Positions 27,092 to 35,660 of a stretch of 64,000 nucleotides of DNA are shown here, piece after piece. How positions within the stretch are numbered: the first letter of the stretch is position 1; each line of letters opens with the position of its first letter. Origin of the DNA: Stigonema ocellatum SAG 48.90 = DSM 106950 (lineage in GTDB: Bacteria > Cyanobacteriota > Cyanobacteriia > Cyanobacteriales > Nostocaceae). The stretch covers positions 8,587 through 72,586 of the forward strand of contig JADQBA010000030.1 of assembly GCA_016903675.1 (NCBI GenBank). Direction: 5' to 3'. Both the position numbers and the translations under genes were made by a program. Below the pieces are notes generated by a model that was given only the letters and a program-made list of their open reading frames with translations, searched no databases and was not told the origin of the DNA.

Positions 27092-28027
27092 TTAACCTAA
27101 AAGACAGGCAATAGGAAAAATCAGATATTCCATGAAAAAGAGCTTCCAGATGAATTGATAAAACTGTGCGATCGCACCTTTATCTTGCAACTCCACTTGC
27201 CGACTGCGCCACCACATCAACAAAAGCGCCACCAGATGAACACTCACGATAAAAATTGAGTTCACCTCAGCAAAGGGCAACACACCAACCAAAATCATCC
27301 CCACATAACAAACAGTCAAAACCCAAAGAGCGAGATTAAAAACCGCTTGCTTACCAAGCTGGATAGTAAAAGTAGTAATATTATACTGAAGATCCCCCTC
27401 CAAATCAGGGATATCTTTCAAGATAGCGATCGCAAAAGTAAATACCAAAATAAACAGAGTCAACACCCACACCACAGCCGGAATGGAAGAGCTTTGTCCT
27501 AAAACCCAACTAAAATGCAAAAACAGCCCCAAATTAACAATTGCTCCACGCACCGAAAAAATACACAACGCCGCCCAAAAAGGAAACCGCTTCAAACGAA
27601 TTGGCGGTAAAGAATAAGCCGTACCGATAGCCAAACTCATAGCCACCATCCCAAACAAAAACGGTCCCAAGAGGAACGCCAAAACCAGCGCCAACATCCC
27701 AGTAATCACCACAATCAACTGAGCTTGCTCCCTAGAAAACTCCCCAGAAGCAACAGGCAAATGAGGCTTATTAACCTTGTCTATCGCCACATCTTCAAGT
27801 TGATTCAACCCCACAATATAAACATTGCCACACAAACACGCAATCCAACTTCCCAACAACTGCTCTAAATGGGGGAGTGGGGAGTGGGGAGTGGGGAGTG
27901 GGGAAATGGCGATGAAATACAAGCCCAACACACTCAAACTCGTACCAATAATGGTATGGGGACGAGAAAACTTCCAAAAACTATAAAACCAACTATTCTG
28001 AAACCCTTGCTGCGAAACCTCACTCAT
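27092..28027 (-). CDS. hpt: Homogentisate phytyltransferase (UbiA family)
   Basis: 311 aa. Joins phytyl diphosphate to homogentisate, the committed step of tocopherol synthesis, in the membrane. It follows Synechocystis Slr1736 closely: WKFSRPHTIIGT, the Asp-rich NQLEDVAIDKVNKPHLP (first prenyl-diphosphate motif), TAYSLPPIRLKRFP, and the second Asp motif LKDIPDLEGD. About nine membrane helices. The loop after the first helix (SPLPTPHSPLPH) is encoded by an STRR heptamer array, an in-frame insertion where Slr1736 has an unrelated loop. It lies 23 nt downstream of the tocopherol methyltransferase. Confidence 0.92.
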   Translation of the reverse strand: MSEVSQQGFQNSWFYSFWKFSRPHTIIGTSLSVLGLYFIAISPLPTPHSPLPHLEQLLGSWIACLCGNVYIVGLNQLEDVAIDKVNKPHLPVASGEFSREQAQLIVVITGMLALVLAFLLGPFLFGMVAMSLAIGTAYSLPPIRLKRFPFWAALCIFSVRGAIVNLGLFLHFSWVLGQSSSIPAVVWVLTLFILVFTFAIAILKDIPDLEGDLQYNITTFTIQLGKQAVFNLALWVLTVCYVGMILVGVLPFAEVNSIFIVSVHLVALLLMWWRSRQVELQDKGAIAQFYQFIWKLFFMEYLIFPIACLLG

Positions 28028-28050
28028 CCTCTTCTCTCTCTGCGGTTTAT

Positions 28051-28983
28051 TTACTTATTTCCACACAACAACCCAAACCGAATCAATCCGCGCTCATAAC
28101 CCCGACGCATCAACCCCAAAGACAGCGCAGCTTGAATAGTACTCCAACCCGAAAGCAGCAAACCCCAAATAGCACTTGGAGTCAACGCCGAATCAATCAC
28201 CACATCCCAAAATGGAGCAACAGCCCTTGACCAATCAGCAGTACGAACATTTTGCAACCCAACTTTACGGGCGATCGCCTCATACTCCGGCAAAGAAATA
28301 ACATAAGGCAAACAGTACACCTGATAAATCTCCTGCAAATGCTTTTGCTCATCAGTCGTCAGAGGAGTATCCATCGGTCGATGACACCAAGTCACCATAA
28401 TAAAAGTGCCACCAGGCTTCAATACCCGGTAGCACTCCTGTATAAACTGAGTCTTATTAGGCATATGCTCACCACTTTCCAGCGACCAAACCAAGTCAAA
28501 AGAATCGTCAGCAAAAGGCATTGCTTGAGCATCTGCAACCAGAAAAGAAGTCTTTTCACTCAGTCCAGCAGCCGCTGCTCTTTCAGTGGCTCTATTCGCC
28601 TGCACTGGGCTGAGAGTGATCCCAGTGACGTTAATATTAATTTCATTTGACCATGCCTGGGATTTAGGCTTATAACTTTCTTGTGGGCTGGAATCATAAT
28701 CTTTAATCCCTGAGAGGGATTGAAACAAATAAACAGAAGTGCCTCCAATGCCACAACCCACATCCAGGATATTTTTGGGGTGGGTTTCTCCGGACTCTGT
28801 CTTCACCCCAGACCACTGGAGGATTTCCTCGATTAAGTCAATTTGTGCTTGACGACGGTCTTTTCTTTGCGTCCCATCTGCACCGTAGTAACCGTGGTGC
28901 ATATGTTCACCCCATATCTGTTCCCAGAGACCGGAGGAAGCATCGTAAAACTGCTGAATTTGTTCGTAAAGTGTTGCGCTCAT
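28051..28983 (-). CDS. Gamma-tocopherol C-methyltransferase
   Basis: 310 aa from the ATG at 28983 (MSATLYEQIQQFYD). Makes alpha-tocopherol from gamma-tocopherol with SAM. Family features: LWEQIWGEHMHHGYYG, SAM motif ILDVGCGIGGTSVYL, TLSPVQANRA, DLVWSLESGEHMPNK, and WCHRPMD, as in Synechocystis Slr0089. There is an insertion of about 27 residues between motif I and the TLSPVQ segment (GIKDYDSSPQESYKPK onward) absent from Slr0089; its DNA contains a CRISPR-repeat-like palindrome. Upstream gene of the tocopherol operon. Confidence 0.88.
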   Translation of the reverse strand: MSATLYEQIQQFYDASSGLWEQIWGEHMHHGYYGADGTQRKDRRQAQIDLIEEILQWSGVKTESGETHPKNILDVGCGIGGTSVYLFQSLSGIKDYDSSPQESYKPKSQAWSNEININVTGITLSPVQANRATERAAAAGLSEKTSFLVADAQAMPFADDSFDLVWSLESGEHMPNKTQFIQECYRVLKPGGTFIMVTWCHRPMDTPLTTDEQKHLQEIYQVYCLPYVISLPEYEAIARKVGLQNVRTADWSRAVAPFWDVVIDSALTPSAIWGLLLSGWSTIQAALSLGLMRRGYERGLIRFGLLCGNK

Positions 28984-29135
28984 GGAGAAAGTAGGGTTAA
29001 GGCAAAGCAAAATTCAAATAAATCACATATTGTAGGCTACCATGTGTGTTTTTAATTGAATGAGGAGATTTTTTGCTTTTAGGGACGATTAACCTTGATT
29101 ATACTGTTCTGTAATGTTATAATTTTTACTTTATT

Positions 29136-30470
29136 ATGACCTTTTCACGGACAATTTGCTTAGGATTTCTGGCAGTTATCGCTGTGGGAACCATCCTGCT
29201 AATGATACCTTTTTCAACCAGAAATGGTACGTGGAATGACCCCATTGTGGCGCTGTTCACCTCAACTTCTGCCGTTTGTGTCACAGGTTTATCTGTGGTA
29301 GATATCGGCACCTATTTCTCTTTTTGGGGACAATTATTCATTCTGATTCTTTTGCAGGTAGGGGGACTGGGTTACATGACTGCAACAACTTTTCTGTTCC
29401 TGTTGTTGGGTCGTAAGTTTGGTCTGCAAGAGAAAATGGCAGTGCAACAGTCTTTAGAGAAACCAGGGATACAGGGAAGCTTACAATTAGTTCGCTCTAT
29501 TGTGACGACTACATTTATTTTTGAGTTTCTCGGTTTTTTTCTCTTTCTACCTGTTTTTCAGCGAGATTATGGCTGGACGCGGGGAATATGGTATTCAATT
29601 TTTTATAGTATTAATTCCTGGACTAATGCTAGTTTTAGTTTATTTAAGGATGGGTTGATTAGGTATCAGTCTTCGGTGTTACTCAATCTAGCAATTGCTT
29701 TTCTGATTATTTGTGGTGGGATTGGTTATCAAGTCATATTGGAAATTTCTGTGTGGGTGGGCAATGTTATTATGAGGAAGCCCGAAAAAAATATATTTTC
29801 TCTTAACTTTAAGGTTGTCACCAGTACAACGCTGATACTTTTAATTTTCGGAACAGTTGCTTTTTACTTAAGTGAATTTAAAAATCCGGACACAATTGGT
29901 CATTTGAGTTTATCTCAAAAGCTGATGGTAGCTGGATTTATCTCTGTTAGTACGAGAACGGGAGGGTTTAATACTATTGATATTTCTCAGTTGAATACGG
30001 CTTCGTTATTTATTGCGATCGCCCTCATGTTTATTGGTGCAAGTCCCAATAGCATGGGTGGTGGCATTAAAACTACCACACTGAGAATTCTCACCAGTTG
30101 TACCACAGCGGTTTTACAAGGGAAAGAGCAAGTTTTGATGTACCAGCGTCAAATACCAGTATCTTTAATTTTAAAAGCTGTTGGTGTAGCAGTGGGTTCA
30201 CTGGGAGTCGTCATATTGGCTACGACTTTAATTGCATTCACTGATTTAGAGTTAAATTTTCTGCAAATCCTGTTTGAGGTAGTATCAGCTTTTGCTACTG
30301 TTGGTCTTTCCACTGGTATCACGGCAATTTTATCTGTACCTGCTAAACTTATATTAGTGGTCACCATGTATATTGGAAGGGTCGGCGTTTTGCTTTTTAT
30401 GTCTGCTATCATAGGTTATTCTCCCCCTAGCGTAGTTGAATATCCAGAGGAGAATTTGTTATTAGGATAG
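29136..30470 (+). CDS. ktrB: KtrB-type potassium/sodium-coupled transporter
   Basis: 444 aa, the membrane channel subunit of a Ktr/Trk uptake system, with four M1-P-M2 repeats. Pore loops: TSAVCVTGLS (P1), NSWTNASFSLF (P2), STRTGGFNT (P3) and FATVGLSTG (P4). P2 has Ser (AGT) where KtrB proteins have the filter Gly (NAGFS). The regulatory subunit KtrA follows after a 184-bp repeat-containing gap. Divergent from the tocopherol operon across 152 bp. Confidence 0.9.
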   Translation: MTFSRTICLGFLAVIAVGTILLMIPFSTRNGTWNDPIVALFTSTSAVCVTGLSVVDIGTYFSFWGQLFILILLQVGGLGYMTATTFLFLLLGRKFGLQEKMAVQQSLEKPGIQGSLQLVRSIVTTTFIFEFLGFFLFLPVFQRDYGWTRGIWYSIFYSINSWTNASFSLFKDGLIRYQSSVLLNLAIAFLIICGGIGYQVILEISVWVGNVIMRKPEKNIFSLNFKVVTSTTLILLIFGTVAFYLSEFKNPDTIGHLSLSQKLMVAGFISVSTRTGGFNTIDISQLNTASLFIAIALMFIGASPNSMGGGIKTTTLRILTSCTTAVLQGKEQVLMYQRQIPVSLILKAVGVAVGSLGVVILATTLIAFTDLELNFLQILFEVVSAFATVGLSTGITAILSVPAKLILVVTMYIGRVGVLLFMSAIIGYSPPSVVEYPEENLLLG

Positions 30471-30504
30471 GTTGCAATACTGCTCGGTTAAGAATATTCG
30501 TAGG

Positions 30505-30573
30505 TTGGGTTGAGGCTTTGCGAAACCCAACCTACTCTGCAAAATGTTGGGTTTCGTTCCTCAACCCAACCTA
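30505..30573. repeat. CAACCCAACCTAC repeat, inverted pair
   Basis: GTAGGTTGGGTTGAGG, AAACCCAACCTAC, then a second inverted copy. The same family is at 16196-16254. It sits in the ktrB-ktrA gap and would form hairpins in the mRNA. Confidence 0.75.
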
Positions 30574-30654
30574 CACATTTTTATTTTTTAGGCAAAACCT
30601 ACGCAGTATTGGGGTAGGTTGGCATTCATTGATTCAATTAAAGGGAAAAAAAGT

Positions 30655-31350
30655 GTGAATTTGTTCTCTTTAAAATTTTTTCGCAGTTTACCGCGTGACA
30701 ATAAACAGTTTGCGGTTATTGGTTTGGGACGCTTTGGAAGAGCAGTATGTTCAACACTCCATAGTTTAGGATATGAAGTTTTGGGAATTGACGTTGACAA
30801 AAAACGAGTTTCCCAAATTTTGCATGAACAGCTAGCTACCCATGCTTTGCAACTCGATTCTACCGAACCAGCGGCGCTCAAACAAGCCGGGATTTTTGAG
30901 TTTGGAACAGTGATTGTTGCTATTGGGAATTATTTACAAGAAAGCATCATCACAACGTTGAATTTAAAGGAAGCGGGTGTTCCCTACGTTGTGGCTAAAG
31001 CTTCCTCAGAAATTCACAGTAAGTTATTGCAGCGAATGGGAGCAGACTATGTTGTGTATCCAGAATATGAGGCGGGTTGTGCGCTGGCGCGATCGCTTAC
31101 CCAACCCGCCATCCTCGACAGATTTGATTTAGACCCGGAACACAGTATTGTGGAATTAATTTTGCCGGATGAATTTTCTGGCAAAACTATCGCCGAACTA
31201 CAGCTTCGTAACCGCTATGGTTTGAATTTGTTGGCTATCAATCAGGATGAACAGTTGCAAATTAATCCTGACCCCAGCTTGCGTCTTGACAAGGGTTCAG
31301 TTATGGTCGTTCTTGGCAACAATAAAGATATTAATCGCTTGCCTATTTGA
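30655..31350 (+). CDS. ktrA: KtrA-type RCK regulatory subunit
   Basis: 231 aa from the GTG at 30655, with AAGGG about 9 nt upstream; a TTG at 30619 would add 12 residues. Cytosolic gating subunit for KtrB. The RCK N-domain has the dinucleotide motif FAVIGLGRFGRAV and GIDVDKKRV; RCK C follows (DPEHSIVELILPDEFSGKTI). Length fits the KtrA family. Confidence 0.9.
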   Translation: MNLFSLKFFRSLPRDNKQFAVIGLGRFGRAVCSTLHSLGYEVLGIDVDKKRVSQILHEQLATHALQLDSTEPAALKQAGIFEFGTVIVAIGNYLQESIITTLNLKEAGVPYVVAKASSEIHSKLLQRMGADYVVYPEYEAGCALARSLTQPAILDRFDLDPEHSIVELILPDEFSGKTIAELQLRNRYGLNLLAINQDEQLQINPDPSLRLDKGSVMVVLGNNKDINRLPI

Positions 31351-31423
31351 GATTTCACATCCGCCTGGGACTTCAAGTCTGACAGAATAATTCGTAATTC
31401 GTAATTCGTAATTCGTAGCTTAT

Positions 31424-31482
31424 GATTTCGTAGGGTGGGCACTGCCCACCTAGCCCTTCCACTCGAAGGTGCAAGATATCAG
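31424..31482. repeat. Family B element, half copy
   Basis: Contains GTAGGGTGGGCACTGCCCAC and ends AAGGTGCAAGATATCAG, the right half of the short family B form. Confidence 0.55.
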
Positions 31483-31599
31483 ATTACCTATTTTAACGAA
31501 CCGCAAAGACACGTACCCCTTCGGGGAAGCAAGCGTGACAAGCAGCGTCTCCCCTTGGGAGAAGTACACGTAAAGCGCTTGGGGCATAGCTTCGCTTAC

Positions 31600-31812
31600 C
31601 TTATATCTTGCAACTCTAAGTACAAACCACAATTTACCAAATAAAGAGTCATAAAATTTACATTTATCCCAAAACTCATTCAGTCCTCTCTTAGAGGACT
31701 TATACTATTAGCCTGGGACTTCAAGTCCCAGGCGGATGCGGGCGCAGTCAAAAAACCATTAAATACTGAGTATTTTTTTTTGATGTGGTATCTGGCTGGT
31801 GCAAGATGTGAG
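31600..31812. mobile_element. MITE family B, full copy (inverted)
   Basis: 213 bp, beginning CTTATATCTTGCA and ending GGTGCAAGATGTGAG. Reverse complement of 26358-26570 with few changes. It lies just upstream of the DUF433 gene. Confidence 0.85.
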
Positions 31813-31932
31813 AAGAGGTTTATGTGTCTCTGTTTCAAGTTTAGCCTAACAGATGGTCTGTCAACCCAACCCACCCACCATTGTCTTAATATGGTGAAAG
31901 AAACAACCTGAAAAAGTCCCAAGGAGAAAATT

Positions 31933-32232
31933 TTGGCAGCCCTTACTGACATTAGCACATTGATCACAACTGATCCTAACCTTCATAGTGGTCGTCCAAT
32001 CATTACCGGAACAGGAACATCTGTGCGTCGAATAGCTGGCTTATATAATCAAGGTAACAACGCCGAAGAAATAGCGAGACGGTTAAATCACTTGACGATT
32101 ACTCAAATTTATGCAGCTTTAACCTATTATCATGCCAATCGAGATGAAATTGATGAAGATATAGCAGCAGAAAAAACAGCTTATGAACAATTAGCAAAAC
32201 AACATAACCAGCAAGCTTCATCTCCAAAATGA
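31933..32232 (+). CDS. DUF433 antitoxin
   Basis: 99 aa, TTG start with AAGGAGA 5 nt upstream. DUF433 pattern: ITTDPNLHSGRPIITGTGTS, then a helix-turn-helix-like segment (NAEEIARRLNHLTITQIYAA). Coupled by a 4-nt overlap (ATGA) to the DUF5615 toxin gene. Presumed to neutralise that toxin and repress the operon. Confidence 0.88.
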   Translation: MAALTDISTLITTDPNLHSGRPIITGTGTSVRRIAGLYNQGNNAEEIARRLNHLTITQIYAALTYYHANRDEIDEDIAAEKTAYEQLAKQHNQQASSPK

Positions 32233-32594
32233 CCAAGATTCGTCTTTATTTAGATGAAGATACAATGGACAGCGATCTTGTAGACGCTTTACGCCTTCGT
32301 AATGTAGATGTTTTATCGACGAATGAAGCTCAAATGTCTTCCCGTAGCGATGAAGAACAATTAAAATGGGCATTAGATAATCAGCGTGTTATTTATAGCT
32401 TTAATGTTAGAGATTTTTACAAAATTCATACTAATTTAGTGGAACAAGGACAACGACACGCAGGTATCATTTTAGGGGTTCAAAATTATTCGATAGGCGA
32501 GCAAATGCGTCGGATTTTAAGAATAATTGCCACTAAATCAGCACAAGAGATGCAAAATAAAGTAGAATTTTTGAGTGCTTGGGATGAACAATAG
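32229..32594 (+). CDS. DUF5615 PIN-like toxin
   Basis: 121 aa. PIN-like RNase fold: acidic residues in LYLDEDTMD (N-terminal) and the FNVRDF motif near residue 60. Usual partner of DUF433 antitoxins, as here. Length is normal for the family, so it is probably intact. Confidence 0.87.
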   Translation: MTKIRLYLDEDTMDSDLVDALRLRNVDVLSTNEAQMSSRSDEEQLKWALDNQRVIYSFNVRDFYKIHTNLVEQGQRHAGIILGVQNYSIGEQMRRILRIIATKSAQEMQNKVEFLSAWDEQ

Positions 32595-32671
32595 TGCGAT
32601 CGCGATCGCGGCTTTTGTGACCTAAACTCTGCTAGAGTATGACCACAGGATGACCACATTTTTTCGGTAAC

Positions 32672-32917
32672 ATGAAAAGTATAGGCATACGCGAGTTTAG
32701 GGACAAAGCTACTCACTACTTAGCCAGCAGCGAAATCGTGGCGGTAAAACGGCACGGCAAGCTAGTGGGATTCTATATCCCCGTCAAGGAATCAGATGAA
32801 GAGGAAGTCCAACAAGCCATCAAACGGCTGTCTGAGACGGTAGAAGCTGCCTTAGCTGAAAGTGGATTGTCTGAAGAAGAACTCAGCCGCGCTTTGGACC
32901 TATCGGTAAAGGAGTGA
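32672..32917 (+). CDS. Phd/YefM-type antitoxin
   Basis: 81 aa. Begins MKSIGIREFRDKATHYLASS, with the typical VAVKRHGKLVGFYIPV turn of the Phd/YefM DNA-binding fold and an acidic C-terminal tail for toxin binding. The stop overlaps the GTG of the next gene by 4 nt. Confidence 0.88.
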   Translation: MKSIGIREFRDKATHYLASSEIVAVKRHGKLVGFYIPVKESDEEEVQQAIKRLSETVEAALAESGLSEEELSRALDLSVKE

Positions 32918-33201
32918 AGTGCGCGATTGTTGTCGATGCCAATATCCTGGTGGCTGAACTGATTCGGGCGCGGGGGCGGGAGTTAATCGCCCATCCTGCC
33001 TGGGAACTCTACATGGCTGACCCGGCGTGGGAGGAAGCTTGTCACGAATTAAATAAACGAATAGCGGCAATGGTACAAAAAGGGGTATTTTCTCAACAGG
33101 TCGGGCAGAATCTATGGGCCGATGCCCTCTCCCTAGCTGAAACCAGAGTGTCTCTAATATCTTATGAAGAAGAAGTGAGAAAGACAAAATATGACTACTA
33201 A
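32914..33201 (+). pseudogene. PIN-domain toxin, C-terminally truncated
   Basis: 95 aa, GTG start. Begins like PIN toxins (AIVVDANILVAELIRARG, WEEACHELNKRI) but stops after LISYEEEVRKTKYDY. The expected C-terminal third, with the last catalytic Asp residues of the PIN centre, is missing, and the next antitoxin gene starts inside its end (33191). It is probably an inactive remnant made when two modules were joined; it could still be translated. Confidence 0.7.
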
Positions 33202-33430
33202 AGAATTATTAATCCAAGAAATAGAAACTTTACCACCAGAATTGCTAAAAGAAGCACTTAATTTTATCCGAGAAATCAAAACCAGTCATACAGCAAGACA
33301 GTCAAGTAAAAATAAATTACGTGGTTCTACAGCTGAAGATTTACTAGAATTTGCAGGAACTTGGGAAGGTGATGATATCAGAGAATGTCTTCAGCTTGTT
33401 CATGATACTCGTATGCCACTGGAATTTTAA
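33191..33430 (+). CDS. VapB-like antitoxin (DUF2281 type)
   Basis: 79 aa. N-terminal helix MTTKELLIQEIETLPPELLK followed by LNFIREIK, then a linker and a toxin-binding tail (FAGTWEGDDIRECLQLV). Ends 2 nt before the VapC gene. Confidence 0.82.
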   Translation: MTTKELLIQEIETLPPELLKEALNFIREIKTSHTARQSSKNKLRGSTAEDLLEFAGTWEGDDIRECLQLVHDTRMPLEF

Positions 33431-33432
33431 GA

Positions 33433-33876
33433 ATGTATTGGCTTGACACAAATCATTGCACTTTTTTGATAGAAGGTGAACCAACAGTTATCAATCACTT
33501 TCGGGAATTAGGTAAAGTTACACTCGCCACCAGTATTATTGTCGCAGGTGAACTCAGATTCATGGCACAAAATTCCCAACAAAAAACGGCAAATCTCATC
33601 AAAATCCGCACATTTCTCAACCGAATTGCTATTTATCCAATTGATGATGAAACGGCAGAAATTTACGGAGATTTCAAGTCGGAAATTATTAAAAAATTTG
33701 CAGCAAAAGAAAAGAGTAAACGCAAAACAACTCAACTACAAGAAATAGGTATCGGTGAAAATGACCTGTGGATTGCTGCTACAGCTTTACGAAATTCATT
33801 AATTATGGTTACATCAGATAGTGATTTTCAAAGAATGCGTCAAGTCAGGGAATTTCCTGTAGAAAGTTGGATTTGA
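33433..33876 (+). CDS. VapC-like PIN-domain RNase toxin
   Basis: 147 aa. PIN acidic centre is complete: Asp in MYWLDTNHC, Glu in AGELRF, Asp in GENDLWIAATA and Asp in VTSDSDF. Expected to cleave specific RNAs when freed from the 79-aa antitoxin upstream. Confidence 0.88.
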   Translation: MYWLDTNHCTFLIEGEPTVINHFRELGKVTLATSIIVAGELRFMAQNSQQKTANLIKIRTFLNRIAIYPIDDETAEIYGDFKSEIIKKFAAKEKSKRKTTQLQEIGIGENDLWIAATALRNSLIMVTSDSDFQRMRQVREFPVESWI

Positions 33877-33884
33877 TTCTATCA

Positions 33885-33922
33885 AGTCCCCCTTGTCCCC
33901 CTTGTCCCCCTTGTCCCCCTTG
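33885..33922. repeat. 9-nt tandem repeat (CCCCCTTGT)
   Basis: Four copies between the convergent VapC and CARF-HEPN genes. Confidence 0.8.
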
Positions 33923-33948
33923 TTCGGATCTTAAATAGAATTGCAATA

Positions 33949-35427
33949 CTAGGAATAAATTTCTAGGGGACTGGGTTGTTGTTTGGCGATCGCATCCACA
34001 ACTTTGAGATGCAGATTGGTGAAAATGCTGGCTTCAGATAGAGTTTTAAAAGACTGTCCCGTTACCAAATTTAGGCAGTTGAGTACTCTTGCTTGCCATT
34101 GTTCTGAGTTTGTGACATCTGAACCCCAAGCGGTGAAAACTTCTTTTTCTCCTAAACCTCCTAAGCGATGAGAAAGAGTGTTCCGCATAGGACGTGCGGA
34201 TTTCCAAAATTCTTTGAAGTCAATACTGGTTGCAGTTTGAGGAATGACGACGGCAAAGAAATCTTCTGCAACACGACCTTGAAGGAAAATTTTTTCCTGT
34301 TTGTCTTGGAACAGATTTCTCAGAGTGGGATATTTCTGCAAAATTGAGTCCCTAAGACATAGGAATTTATTTGATTCTTCGGTGACATAGTTTGGGAAAG
34401 AGTTCAATGCCCACAAATATAAAACCGCTTCCACAGAACGATAACTGTGCAACATCGCTTCTGTGGTATTCTGTTGTTGGAGGCGAACTACACTTTGATA
34501 GGCTTGTTCGTAAGCCTTCCACCAGAACTTACTCTGGAGTTGTTCTGGGATTGTCATACAACTTTTTGCCAGGGAAAAAAACGTGTCAAACTGTCCCTGA
34601 TTCCAAGCCATCCCAGCTTTGAGAAGATTTGGGATAGGACCAAAGCCAGAATTTGGCTGCTGAAAATAAGGTTGCAGCAGGTCGTAAACTTCGGCGTAGT
34701 CATAGCGGTCTAACAATTTTAAAGCCTGCTGCTGAGTTCTGTCCCAAAGATAGTTGGTTCCAAAGAATGGACCACTGTAATCAGAGGGAATTCCGGCTTG
34801 ATTTGCTTTAGTATTTTGCTTGAATTCAAAAAACTGAATGCGATCGCCATAAAAACTCAGCCCAGAAATTCTCGATGCTTCAGAAGTTTGACCCACACCC
34901 CCTTTAAGACAAACCCAAATAGGCTGACTTGATTTAATAGTAATTTTTTCTCTCCATATTTGCCGCCACCAGTAAAACATCTGCTCAAAATTTGACGGAT
35001 TAGTGCCATCTGGTCCCAAGGTGATGATTTCAACAGCATCATTTGAGATGTGGTTAAACTGGTTGACAATCCAAGCTTTAATTATAGAAGCTGCATGGAG
35101 AGTGTCTTTTTCTCGTTCTCGCACGTCTGGTTTTTGGTCAGTGGCAATGAGGTAGACTCTTTCAATGTTGGATGCCTTCTCGGTCAGTAATTTACCAATG
35201 ATAACTGGTTTGATGCGTTCAAGGTAAGTTGTGATGTTGTCTTGTAGGTATTTAGTTAAATTGCGAAAATTAATAGCGCCCAAACTCAGGTCTGAAATGA
35301 CCTCTGCTTGTTCGCCAATAATATCTCCGTTTTGCATCCGGTCATCACCGAGGTTGTACCAACGCCCAGAGGCAATTTGGAACATTAAGTCTCTAGTACC
35401 AATTGTGGCAATTAAAACTGCTTTCAT
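33949..35427 (-). CDS. CARF-HEPN type III CRISPR effector (Csm6/Csx1-like)
   Basis: 492 aa. The N-terminal Rossmann-like part begins LIATIGTRDLMF, typical of CARF ligand pockets, with KGGVGQTSEASR near residue 185. The C-terminal part is helical and carries RNTLSH (residues 415-420), the R-X4-H motif of HEPN RNases. Expected to be switched on by cyclic oligoadenylate made by Cas10 and then cleave RNA non-specifically. It is the last gene of the cmr run, 209 bp after the Cmr6-Cmr1-like gene, with a 40-bp palindrome between. The subfamily is uncertain. Confidence 0.75.
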   Translation of the reverse strand: MKAVLIATIGTRDLMFQIASGRWYNLGDDRMQNGDIIGEQAEVISDLSLGAINFRNLTKYLQDNITTYLERIKPVIIGKLLTEKASNIERVYLIATDQKPDVREREKDTLHAASIIKAWIVNQFNHISNDAVEIITLGPDGTNPSNFEQMFYWWRQIWREKITIKSSQPIWVCLKGGVGQTSEASRISGLSFYGDRIQFFEFKQNTKANQAGIPSDYSGPFFGTNYLWDRTQQQALKLLDRYDYAEVYDLLQPYFQQPNSGFGPIPNLLKAGMAWNQGQFDTFFSLAKSCMTIPEQLQSKFWWKAYEQAYQSVVRLQQQNTTEAMLHSYRSVEAVLYLWALNSFPNYVTEESNKFLCLRDSILQKYPTLRNLFQDKQEKIFLQGRVAEDFFAVVIPQTATSIDFKEFWKSARPMRNTLSHRLGGLGEKEVFTAWGSDVTNSEQWQARVLNCLNLVTGQSFKTLSEASIFTNLHLKVVDAIAKQQPSPLEIYS

Positions 35428-35521
35428 AGGGTTTTTTATTGTATGGGAATTTTATTTGAGTTGTGATTTTTTTTTAACGAACCGCCAAGACGCCAAGGAA
35501 GCCAAGAAAATGAGGTCTATC

Positions 35522-35561
35522 GTTCGTAGTTGCGCTTTAGCGCTAAAGCGCAACTACGAAC
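35522..35561. repeat. Perfect 40-bp palindrome
   Basis: GTTCGTAGTTGCGCTTTAGC followed by its exact complement, with no loop. Member of the GTAGTTGCGCTTTAGCG repeat family. Confidence 0.85.
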
Positions 35562-35627
35562 TAAAACGATACGATGTACTAAGAAATTCCCCCTCAAAAC
35601 TAACTTTATTCCCCCACCCCACTAATT

Positions 35628-35660
35628 TTCATAATTCATAATTCATAATTCATAATTCCA
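35628..35660. repeat. ATTCATA tandem repeat overlapping a cas gene end
   Basis: Four 8-nt-type units (ATAATTC). Its reverse complement encodes the last residues (MNYEL) and stop of the Cmr6-Cmr1-like gene. Confidence 0.8.
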
